From assembly GCA_023391895.1 (NCBI GenBank), contig JAEWAC010000132.1, positions 1-14,613 of the forward strand: a stretch of DNA of 14,613 bases, read 5' to 3'. The DNA comes from Bacteroidota bacterium. GTDB taxonomy: Bacteria; Bacteroidota; Bacteroidia; Chitinophagales; Chitinophagaceae. The position numbers and the translations under genes were made by a program. Positions 5,881 through 11,285 of this stretch are shown here, in pieces (the stretch's first letter is position 1; each line of letters begins with the position of its first letter). The notes beneath the pieces are model-generated. The model had not been told where the DNA came from, made no database searches, and saw only the letters and a list, made by a program, of their open reading frames with translations.

Positions 5881-7186
5881 TCACAACTACTCCTTCCAGG
5901 TCGTAATCGTAGGCGCGGGTAATTTTTACGTTTACAAATTCGCCGATGGGCAGTTTTTTATCGCTGCTGATCACCACTTCATTATCCACTTCCACGCTGT
6001 CAAACTCGGTGCGGCCCAGGTAGCGGCCGGCTTCTTTTTTATCGATCAATACCTTGAAGGTTTGCCCTACTTTTTCCTGGTTTTTTTCGTAGCTGATCTC
6101 CTGCTGCACCGCCATAATATCTTCAGCCCGGCGTTGCTTTTCTTCGGCCGGCACATTATCTGCCAGGCCATAGGCCGGCGTATCTTCTTCGTGCGAGTAG
6201 GTAAAGATGCCTACGCGGTCAAAGCGCTGTCTTTCCAAAAAGCCTTTGAGTTCTTCCACGTCATCCAGTGTTTCGCCGGGAAAGCCGGTGATCAATGTTG
6301 TACGCAGGCAAATGCCAGGCACTGTGGCGCGGATGTTTTGGATGAGGTCTTCCATTTCGGCGCGGGTAATCTGGCGGCGCATGGCTTTCAGCATGTTGTC
6401 GGCGGCGTGCTGCAGCGGCATGTCCAAATAATTGCAAATGTTGTCGCGCTCCCGCATCACGTCTAAAATATCCATGGGAAACTTGTGCGGGTACGCATAG
6501 TGCAGGCGGATCCACTCAATGCCGGGCACATCGCTCAGGCGTTTTAATAAATCGGCCAGCATGCGCTTTTTATAAAGGTCCAGCCCGTAATAGGTCAGCT
6601 CCTGCGCAATCAGCATAATTTCTTTTACACCCCGTTTGGCCAGGTTCTCGGCTTCTTTTACCAGGTCTTCCATGCTGCGGCTGGTGTGGGCACCCCGCAT
6701 CAGCGGAATGGCACAAAAGGCGCAGGTGCGGTTACAGCCTTCGGCTATCTTCAAATACGCATAGTGCTGCGGCGTAGCCAGCAGGCGTTCGCCTAAGAGT
6801 TCGCTTTTGTAATCGGCTTCCAGGCGTTTTAAGATCAGCGGCATTTCCATGGTGCCAAACCAGGCGTCCACTTCGGGAATGCTTTGCTCCAGGTCGTCGC
6901 GGTAGCGCTGGCTGAGGCAGCCGGTTACATATACTTTGTCCAGCTTGCCTTTTTGTTTGAGCTCTACCTGCTGCAGTATGGTATTAACGCTTTCTTCCTT
7001 GGCCTTATCAATAAATCCGCAGGTATTAACGATTACAATATTGTGGTCTTTTTTAGTGCTTTCGTGCACCACACTAATATCATTGGCCTGAAGCTGTCCG
7101 CTCAGTACCTCACTGTCCACCATGTTTTTGCTACAGCCCAGGGTGATGATATTAACCTTGTCTTTTTTGAGTGTTTTTGCTTTCAT
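5876..7186 (-). CDS. rimO: Ribosomal protein S12 methylthiotransferase RimO
   Basis: RimO is a radical-SAM enzyme that adds a methylthio group to the conserved aspartate of ribosomal protein S12 (Asp88 or Asp89 depending on the numbering used). The 436-residue protein has the N-terminal UPF0004 domain with its three cluster cysteines: LGCSKN (C18), NTCGF (C56) and TGCLSQR (C90). The radical-SAM motif CNRTCAFC carries C151, C155 and C158. The C-terminal part (EFDSVEVDNEVVI and VNVKITRAYDYDLEG) is the RNA-binding TRAM domain. The LGCSKNMVDSE signature separates RimO from MiaB. The frame is open to 7228, but the ATG at 7186 gives the usual length and lies 15 bp after a -7 box. Usually this gene follows ftsY; here nhaA separates them. 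Confidence 0.96.
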   Translation of the reverse strand: MKAKTLKKDKVNIITLGCSKNMVDSEVLSGQLQANDISVVHESTKKDHNIVIVNTCGFIDKAKEESVNTILQQVELKQKGKLDKVYVTGCLSQRYRDDLEQSIPEVDAWFGTMEMPLILKRLEADYKSELLGERLLATPQHYAYLKIAEGCNRTCAFCAIPLMRGAHTSRSMEDLVKEAENLAKRGVKEIMLIAQELTYYGLDLYKKRMLADLLKRLSDVPGIEWIRLHYAYPHKFPMDILDVMRERDNICNYLDMPLQHAADNMLKAMRRQITRAEMEDLIQNIRATVPGICLRTTLITGFPGETLDDVEELKGFLERQRFDRVGIFTYSHEEDTPAYGLADNVPAEEKQRRAEDIMAVQQEISYEKNQEKVGQTFKVLIDKKEAGRYLGRTEFDSVEVDNEVVISSDKKLPIGEFVNVKITRAYDYDLEGVVVS

Positions 7187-7201
7187 GTTTTTGCAGGTGG
7201 G

Positions 7202-7209
7202 CAAAGGTA
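7202..7209 (-). promoter_or_regulatory. -7 box for rimO
   Basis: The minus strand reads TACCTTTG, an exact TAnnTTTG match, 15 bp before the ATG at 7186. The same eight bases form the box before rpmB. No TTG lies at a standard -33 distance. Confidence 0.45.
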
Positions 7210-7248
7210 GGAACAATTGTTGGCGCATCCTGTTTAGGAATTTCTAAA

Positions 7249-7256
7249 TAAGTTTG
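7249..7256 (+). promoter_or_regulatory. -7 box for nhaA
   Basis: TAAGTTTG is an exact TAnnTTTG match, 35 bp before the nhaA ATG at 7292. A TTG at 7220-7222 lies upstream, but 26 bp away, longer than usual spacing. Confidence 0.45.
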
Positions 7257-7291
7257 TCTTTTATAACCTCAACCAGACAACCAACCCTCCT

Positions 7292-8491
7292 ATGCGTTTC
7301 AGAAACCTGTTCCAGGAGTTTACCAATAGCGAAAAATCAGGTGGCCTTATTCTTTTGGGCTGCACCATTCTTTCTTTAATCATTGCCAACAGTGTTATGG
7401 GTGAAAGCTATCTCCACTTCTGGCACTCCTATGCCGATCTTTCTTTTGCGGGTGTAGCACTGAATTATTCGGTGGAGCACTGGATCAACGACGGGTTAAT
7501 GGCGATCTTTTTTTTGCTGGTGGGCCTGGAAATAGAACGTGAAATTTATGTGGGTGAACTGTCGAAGATCCGCAATGCCATTTTACCCATTATGGCGGCG
7601 GTGGGTGGAATGCTCGTGCCGGCCGGCATTCACTTTTTATTCAATGGCGGTACGCCTACCCAAGCCGGATTTGGCATTCCCATGGCTACCGACATTGCCT
7701 TTGCGCTGGGCATGTTGTCGCTGGCCGGCAACCGGGTGCCTTACTCACTAAAAATATTTTTAACAGCGCTGGCTATTATTGATGACCTGGGCGCCATCCT
7801 GGTGATTGCCATTTTTTACAACACCGGTATCTCCTGGGCGTACCTGGGCGGTGCGGCGGGTATCTTTGCTTTGCTGCTAGCACTAAACCGCCTACGGGTA
7901 CACAAGCTGGTATTTTACCTGGTGCCGGGCGTGATCATGTGGTATTGTATGCTGAAGTCGGGCGTGCATGCTACCATCACCGGGGTGCTGCTGGCCTTTG
8001 CCATACCTTTTACCAAAGATGACGATTCGAACCCATCCTATCATTTACAGCACTTTTTGCACAAGCCGGTAGCCTTTTTTATCCTGCCCATCTTTGCGTT
8101 GGCCAATACCGGTATTGTGCTGGCCGAAGGCTGGTACAAACACCTCACCAGCCGTAATGAGCTGGGTATTATTTTAGGATTACTGATCGGTAAGCCGCTC
8201 GGCATTTTACTTTTTTGCTGGCTGCTGGTAAAATCCAAAATAGCCGCTTTACCGCAAAGCGTGAACTGGAAACACATGGCCGGTGCCGGCACCCTGGCGG
8301 GTATTGGCTTTACCATGTCCATCTTTATTTCCAACCTGGCCTTTACCGATTACGATGTGATACAATTTGCCAAGGTATCGGTACTCGTTGGCTCGTCTCT
8401 TGCTGCCATAGCAGGTTTAGCCATATTTTTCTTTTTCATTAAAAAGCCGACTGAAGTTTCCCAACCCAAAAAAGCGGTGGTAATAGATTAA
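7292..8491 (+). CDS. nhaA: Na+/H+ antiporter NhaA
   Basis: NhaA exchanges two protons for one sodium or lithium ion across the inner membrane, for sodium and alkaline pH tolerance. The 399-residue length fits the family. The two ion-binding aspartates of the E. coli enzyme (D163 and D164) match IIDDLGAIL here (D164 and D165), and the conserved ATDIAFALG segment holds D134. The N-terminal LFQEFTNSEKSGGLILL and the ILPIMAAVGGMLVPAG helix are typical, and about twelve hydrophobic segments can be seen. The C-terminal GIGFTMSIFISNLAF is also standard. The gene starts divergently from rimO and ends convergently with ftsY, with stop codons overlapping by two bases. It therefore interrupts a gene order in which ftsY and rimO are normally adjacent. 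No regulator is nearby. Confidence 0.96.
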   Translation: MRFRNLFQEFTNSEKSGGLILLGCTILSLIIANSVMGESYLHFWHSYADLSFAGVALNYSVEHWINDGLMAIFFLLVGLEIEREIYVGELSKIRNAILPIMAAVGGMLVPAGIHFLFNGGTPTQAGFGIPMATDIAFALGMLSLAGNRVPYSLKIFLTALAIIDDLGAILVIAIFYNTGISWAYLGGAAGIFALLLALNRLRVHKLVFYLVPGVIMWYCMLKSGVHATITGVLLAFAIPFTKDDDSNPSYHLQHFLHKPVAFFILPIFALANTGIVLAEGWYKHLTSRNELGIILGLLIGKPLGILLFCWLLVKSKIAALPQSVNWKHMAGAGTLAGIGFTMSIFISNLAFTDYDVIQFAKVSVLVGSSLAAIAGLAIFFFFIKKPTEVSQPKKAVVID

Positions 8492-9456
8492 TCGGCCCGC
8501 TCCAGGTTAAAGAGGCTGTCTACAAACTCGTGTTTGTCAAACACCAGCAGGTCTTCCATTTTTTCGCCCACGCCGATGAACTTCACTGGTATTTTAAACT
8601 GGTTGGCAATAGCCAGTACCACGCCGCCTTTGGCCGTGCCGTCCAGTTTGGTTATGGCCAGGGCGGTAACATCGGTTGCGGCGGTAAAATGCTTGGCCTG
8701 CTCCAGCGCATTCTGGCCGGTGGAGCCATCCAGTACCAGCAGCACCTCGTGCGGCGCACCGGGTATGACTTTTTGAATGCTACGTTTGATCTTGCTCAGT
8801 TCCTCCATCAGGTGGGCTTTGTTGTGCAGGCGGCCGGCCGTGTCTATCAGCACTACATCCGACCCGCGGGCTACAGCACTTTGAACCGTATCAAAAGCCA
8901 CGGCAGCCGGATCAGAGCCCATAGGCTGTTTTACAATTGGCACCTGGGTACGGTCGCTCCAGATGGTCAGCTGGTCTACCGCGGCGGCCCTAAAGGTATC
9001 GGCCGCGCCGAGTAAAACAGATTTACCAGCTTTTTTAAAATTATAGGCCAGCTTGCCAATGGTGGTGGTTTTGCCCACGCCGTTTACGCCCACGACCAGT
9101 ATAATATAGGGTTTTGAAGGAAGTTCGGAATCAAAGGCATAGGAGTTGGCGGAGGGAGCATCTACCAGGGTGGCTTCAATTTCCTGCTGCAGTATCTTGT
9201 TCAAATCGCTGGTGCTGACGTATTTGTCGCGGGCCACCCGCTGCTCAATGCGGTCAATGATCTGCACCGTGGTATCAATACCCACGTCGGCGGTTACCAG
9301 GGCTTCTTCCAGGTCGTCCAGCACTTCTTCGTCTACGGTGCTTTTGCCGGCAATGGCCTTGGTGACCTTGGAAAAGAAGTTTTCCTTTGTTTTCTGCAGA
9401 CCTTCATCCAGGCTTTGTTTTTCTTTTTTACCAAACAGTTTATCAAAAAATCCCAT
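8488..9456 (-). CDS. ftsY: Signal recognition particle receptor FtsY
   Basis: FtsY is the membrane-associated GTPase that receives SRP-ribosome-nascent chain complexes. The 322-residue protein has a short N domain (helices around residues 15-100) and then the G domain: G1 GVNGVGKT (123-130), DTFRAAA (153-159), G3 DTAGR (205-209), G4 TKLD (269-272) and the closing GVGEKMEDLLVFD. There is almost no acidic A domain, in contrast to E. coli. The basic FFDKLFGKKEKQ start and first helix probably serve as the membrane anchor. The frame is open to 9477, but the ATG at 9456 (MGFFDKLFGKK) is the classical start. A terminator at 9661-9690 separates it from the ribosomal genes upstream, so it likely has its own promoter at 9487-9494. 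Confidence 0.96.
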   Translation of the reverse strand: MGFFDKLFGKKEKQSLDEGLQKTKENFFSKVTKAIAGKSTVDEEVLDDLEEALVTADVGIDTTVQIIDRIEQRVARDKYVSTSDLNKILQQEIEATLVDAPSANSYAFDSELPSKPYIILVVGVNGVGKTTTIGKLAYNFKKAGKSVLLGAADTFRAAAVDQLTIWSDRTQVPIVKQPMGSDPAAVAFDTVQSAVARGSDVVLIDTAGRLHNKAHLMEELSKIKRSIQKVIPGAPHEVLLVLDGSTGQNALEQAKHFTAATDVTALAITKLDGTAKGGVVLAIANQFKIPVKFIGVGEKMEDLLVFDKHEFVDSLFNLERAD

Positions 9457-9486
9457 AATGAATTGTTTTTGACCCACAAGCTATTT

Positions 9487-9494
9487 CAAAAATA
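9487..9494 (-). promoter_or_regulatory. -7 box for ftsY
   Basis: The minus strand reads TATTTTTG, an exact TAnnTTTG match, 30 bp before the ftsY ATG. A copy of the 22-bp dispersed repeat (9500-9521) occupies the upstream part where a -33 box would be. Confidence 0.45.
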
Positions 9495-9499
9495 ACTAA

Positions 9500-9521
9500 T
9501 ATGGCCTTTTAAAGAAGTTGC
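9500..9521 (+). repeat. 22-bp dispersed repeat, plus-strand copy in the ftsY upstream region
   Basis: It reads TATGGCCTTTT then AAAGAAGTTGC and differs from the copy at 2991-3012 at only two of 22 positions. Confidence 0.65.
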
Positions 9522-9548
9522 AAGATACTATTTGCGCAAGAGAAAGGG

Positions 9549-9639
9549 ACCTGAGGCGTGAAACGTGAGGCGACAAACATGAGACAGGCTAACGCCCTCG
9601 GTCTTTCGAATCTCACATCTAACGTTTCACCTCTCACGT
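9549..9639. repeat. Inverted pair of period-7 arrays, RCGTGAR family
   Basis: The left array (9549-9583, plus) has five heptamers: ACCTGAG, GCGTGAA, ACGTGAG, then GCGACAA and ACATGAG. The right array (9612-9639) reads on the minus strand as ACGTGAG, AGGTGAA, ACGTTAG, ATGTGAG. The two face each other across 28 bp, and GTGAAACGT (9558-9566) pairs exactly with ACGTTTCAC (9622-9630). It lies between the DUF4295 gene terminator and the ftsY promoter. Confidence 0.65.
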
Positions 9640-9660
9640 CCTCTTCCCTTCCCCCAAAAC

Positions 9661-9690
9661 AAAAAAGCCATCCCATGGAAATGAGACAGC
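9661..9690 (-). terminator. Rho-independent terminator after the DUF4295 gene
   Basis: On the minus strand GCTGTCTCAT pairs with ATGGGATGGC, giving 10 bp of stem (three of them G-U in RNA) closed by a 4-nt loop (TTCC) and followed by six T. It sits 27 bp after the stop at 9717 and ends the ribosomal-protein transcript before ftsY. Confidence 0.65.
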
Positions 9691-9716
9691 CCTAGAAAAT
9701 TTACTAACCCGCTTAA

Positions 9717-9890
9717 TTATTTTTGAGCTAAGAAATCCTTCACTTTGTCTTTGTGCACGATAGCTTCCTTAAAGGTATAAGCACCCGTTTTTGGGCTCCG
9801 TACAGCTTTAATAACTTTGCTCCAGTTTTTAGCCTCGGCGGCGGCTCTGGCGTCTTTGGACTTGATCGCGGTTTTTGCTGCTTTTGCCAT
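9717..9890 (-). CDS. DUF4295 family small basic protein, ribosome-associated
   Basis: A 57-residue, very basic protein (many K, A; no cysteine): MAKAAKTAIKSKDARAAAEA, then NWSKVIKAVRSPKTGAYTFKE, ending VKDFLAQK. The VIKxVxSPKTGAYTFKEE-like centre is the DUF4295 signature, a Bacteroidota family encoded next to rpmG. I recall that the Flavobacterium johnsoniae ribosome structure assigned this family as a new large-subunit protein (bL38); this is from memory and not verified. Size, charge and the place after rpmB and rpmG fit a ribosomal role. Start ATG at 9890, stop at 9717-9719. The gap of 84 bp to rpmG holds an octamer repeat array, and a terminator follows the gene. Confidence 0.88.
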   Translation of the reverse strand: MAKAAKTAIKSKDARAAAEAKNWSKVIKAVRSPKTGAYTFKEAIVHKDKVKDFLAQK

Positions 9891-9898
9891 GATGATTT

Positions 9899-9938
9899 AG
9901 TTGATCAGTTGAATTGTTGAATAAGGTGATTGGTTGCG
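9899..9938. repeat. Period-8 tandem repeat array, GTTGA core
   Basis: Five octamers in phase: AGTTGATC, AGTTGAAT, TGTTGAAT, AAGGTGAT, TGGTTGCG. On the minus strand the core is ATTCAACT, the same word as in the CAAC octamers at 11027-11066. The array lies just upstream of the DUF4295 gene on its coding strand. Confidence 0.55.
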
Positions 9939-9974
9939 CAGGCACTTGTCCACCTGTCAACATGGTCAACCTGT

Positions 9975-10157
9975 TTACTTAATTTCTTTATGAACCGTAA
10001 CCTTTTTAAGGTTGGGGTTGAACTTCTTCAACTCCAGACGCTCCGGGTTGTTCTTTTTATTTTTTTCGGTAATGTAACGGCTGGTACCAGGCACATTCGT
10101 AGTTTTTTGCTCGGTGCATTCCAGAATTACCTGTACACGGTTTCCTTTCTTTGCCAT
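9975..10157 (-). CDS. rpmG: 50S ribosomal protein L33 (bL33)
   Basis: A 60-residue basic protein that belongs to the large subunit near the E site. It begins MAKKGNRVQVILECTE and has the bL33 pattern TSRYITEKNKKNNPERLELKKFNP followed by KKVTVHKE. Only one cysteine (in ECTE) is present, so this is the zinc-independent form that lacks the CxxC pairs. It lies 11 bp downstream of rpmB on the same strand, certainly co-transcribed. This rpmB-rpmG-DUF4295 order is the usual one in the phylum. Confidence 0.95.
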   Translation of the reverse strand: MAKKGNRVQVILECTEQKTTNVPGTSRYITEKNKKNNPERLELKKFNPNLKKVTVHKEIK

Positions 10158-10168
10158 TGTTAATTATT

Positions 10169-10405
10169 TTAAATGTGTTGACCCTGAGCTCTCAGCTCTT
10201 TTACAACGTTATATAAACCTCTTTTGTTGATTGTACGGATTCCGTCAGCAGACAACTTTAAGGTGATCCACTTGTTTTCTTCTGCTAAAAAGAATTTCTT
10301 GGTTTGCAAATTAGGCAAAAAACGACGCTTCGTCTTGATATTAGAGTGAGACACTTTATTACCACCGATCGGCTTTTTACCCGTAACCAGACATACTCGT
10401 GCCAT
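10169..10405 (-). CDS. rpmB: 50S ribosomal protein L28 (bL28)
   Basis: A 78-residue large-subunit protein beginning MARVCLVTGKKPIGGNKVSH, the standard bL28 start, with SNIKTKRRFLPNLQTKKFF and GIRTINKRGL in the expected places. Only one cysteine is present, so the zinc-binding pairs of other L28 forms are absent. The frame is open to 10429, but the ATG at 10405 gives the usual N-terminus, and the longer version would run into the promoter. First gene of the rpmB-rpmG-DUF4295 unit. Confidence 0.96.
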   Translation of the reverse strand: MARVCLVTGKKPIGGNKVSHSNIKTKRRFLPNLQTKKFFLAEENKWITLKLSADGIRTINKRGLYNVVKELRAQGQHI

Positions 10406-10426
10406 GACTTTGGAAATTTTGGAGTG

Positions 10427-10434
10427 CAAAGGTA
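10427..10434 (-). promoter_or_regulatory. -7 box for the rpmB operon
   Basis: The minus strand reads TACCTTTG, an exact TAnnTTTG match, 21 bp before the rpmB ATG. It is directly preceded by a T-rich heptamer array instead of a TTG -33 element. Confidence 0.55.
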
Positions 10435-10435
10435 A

Positions 10436-10470
10436 GGAGAAAAGAGAAAATGAAAAAGGAAAAATGAAAA
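10436..10470 (-). repeat. T-rich period-7 array in front of the rpmB promoter
   Basis: Five plus-strand heptamers in phase: GGAGAAA, AGAGAAA, ATGAAAA, AGGAAAA, ATGAAAA. On the minus strand they read as T-rich units ending one base before the TACCTTTG box. The minus-strand 15-mer CATTTTTCCTTTTTC recurs exactly in the array upstream of lpdA. Confidence 0.6.
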
Positions 10471-10518
10471 AAATGAACAGATTTTCACTTGTATGCCTCT
10501 TTTTAACGTTTAACGGCC

Positions 10519-10761
10519 TTATACCCAGTACTGTACCGGCTTGCCGTTGATGGCCACCACCTGGTCCAGCCGCAGGCGCACCCCGCCTTCCAGGATCAGG
10601 TACTCGGCCCCGTCCTCGGTGTACAGGTCCAGGATGGTGGCGTCGATGATGGTGCGTTTCAAAAAGTCCTGCTGAAAGGTCAGGTTGAAAGCTTGTTTTA
10701 AAAGATACATTTCTTCTAAAACCTCATATACATCGCGGCTGATGGGCTGGTAAGGTTCCAT
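10519..10761 (-). CDS. ROF-like (Rho-binding antiterminator) small protein
   Basis: An 80-residue protein. The start EPYQPISRDVYEVLEEMYLLKQ, the central LDLYTEDGAEYLILEGG and the closing VRLRLDQVVAINGKPV match the general pattern of ROF/YaeO proteins (PF07073): a Cys/Tyr-containing N-terminal helix, then a small Sm-like barrel with a 'DLYT.DGAEYL.L..G..IRLD.L..V.G' sheet. In E. coli YaeO binds Rho and reduces termination. The assignment rests on motif recall, and the metal-free short form here lacks an N-terminal cysteine. A separate role is possible. It is monocistronic, upstream of the rpmB unit on the same strand, and a box-like TATCTTTA lies a few bases before the ATG. Confidence 0.6.
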   Translation of the reverse strand: MEPYQPISRDVYEVLEEMYLLKQAFNLTFQQDFLKRTIIDATILDLYTEDGAEYLILEGGVRLRLDQVVAINGKPVQYWV

Positions 10762-10817
10762 GATTTAAAGATACTCAAAGCCGGGTAAAAGGAATGTTAA
10801 CGGTTGGGAAGCGGGGT

Positions 10818-10876
10818 GTTGGCCGTTGATCGTTGATGGTTGGGCGTTGTTGACAGTTGACGGATGACAGTTGACG
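10818..10876 (+). repeat. Period-7 array, GTTGNNN family
   Basis: Units start at 10818, 10825, 10832, 10839 and 10846, then after a 3-bp insertion (ACA) at 10856, 10863 and 10870. Seven of the eight begin GTTG (for example GTTGATC, GTTGATG, GTTGACG); one reads GATGACA. Confidence 0.7.
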
Positions 10877-10914
10877 GAAAGCTGCCCCCCCTCCCGTTTT
10901 GGTGAATAAGAAAG

Positions 10915-10936
10915 GCAACTCCTTCTAAAACCCATA
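10915..10936 (-). repeat. 22-bp dispersed repeat, minus-strand copy
   Basis: Reads TATGGGTTTTA then GAAGGAGTTGC. It agrees with the copy at 2991-3012 at 18 of 22 positions, and the match continues into CTTT beyond the end. Confidence 0.6.
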
Positions 10937-11002
10937 CCCTATAGCCTCCAGCCCTGCTTAAAAGCGGAGCTTTCCAAAGCTACAGCCCTCCACTTTAAAC
11001 CT

Positions 11003-11024
11003 TAAACCCCTTCAAAACCCTATA
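11003..11024 (-). repeat. 22-bp dispersed repeat, divergent minus-strand copy
   Basis: Reads TATAGGGTTTT then GAAGGGGTTTA and agrees with the copy at 11058-11079 at 18 of 22 positions. Confidence 0.5.
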
Positions 11025-11057
11025 CTCAACAACTCAACTATTCAACCCTTCAACTAA

Positions 11058-11079
11058 TCAACTCTTTCAAAACCCCATA
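11058..11079 (-). repeat. 22-bp dispersed repeat, minus-strand copy
   Basis: Reads TATGGGGTTTT then GAAAGAGTTGA, close to the family consensus; 20 of 22 positions match the copy at 3200-3221. Confidence 0.65.
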
Positions 11080-11086
11080 TTGCTCC

Positions 11087-11121
11087 CTTTTTCATTTTAC
11101 ATTTTTCCTTTTTCCTTCCTC
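11087..11121 (+). repeat. T-rich period-7 array upstream of lpdA
   Basis: Five heptamers in phase: CTTTTTC, ATTTTAC, ATTTTTC, CTTTTTC, CTTCCTC. A TACCTTTTG stretch follows at 11134-11142, one base away from a -7 box, as in the rpmB region, so a promoter for lpdA may lie here with a leader of about 140 nt. Confidence 0.55.
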
Positions 11122-11285
11122 CTCCACTCCCCTTACCTTTTGTCAATAATTGATTTTGGTTTAGCTTCGCCAGCAATTATATAGTCATAAAAGTCCTGAT
11201 CTGTCATGAAAGTCAATTTGACTCTTTTGACTCTTCTGACTCTTTTGACCCAATCAAAATCTTACATCTAAAATCTAAAAGTATC

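Larger units (their letters stand above)
10762..11285. repeat. 524-bp spacer composed largely of short-period tandem repeats
   Basis: No gene is seen. From left to right: eight GTTG heptamers with one 3-bp slip (10818-10876); a 22-bp dispersed repeat (10915-10936, minus); the 17-mer ACTTTAAACCTTAAACC (10992-11008); another 22-bp copy (11003-11024, minus); five CAAC units exactly 8 bp apart (11027-11066); a third 22-bp copy (11058-11079, minus); T-rich heptamers (11087-11121); a TACCTTTTG box (11134-11142); GTC/GACTCTTTT units of about 9 bp (11184-11250); and ATCT heptamers (11256-11276) ending close to the lpdA ATG. Confidence 0.7.

Noticed and set aside
6062..6466. 134-codon plus-strand frame within rimO
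   Set aside because: Antisense to the radical-SAM domain of rimO; no own features.
10766..10773. -7 box TATCTTTA before the ROF-like gene (minus)
   Set aside because: One base off the consensus and only four bases from the ATG, too close to be convincing.
10818..11276. CRISPR array
   Set aside because: Repeat units are 7-9 bp without regular spacers of 25-40 bp, and no cas gene is present.
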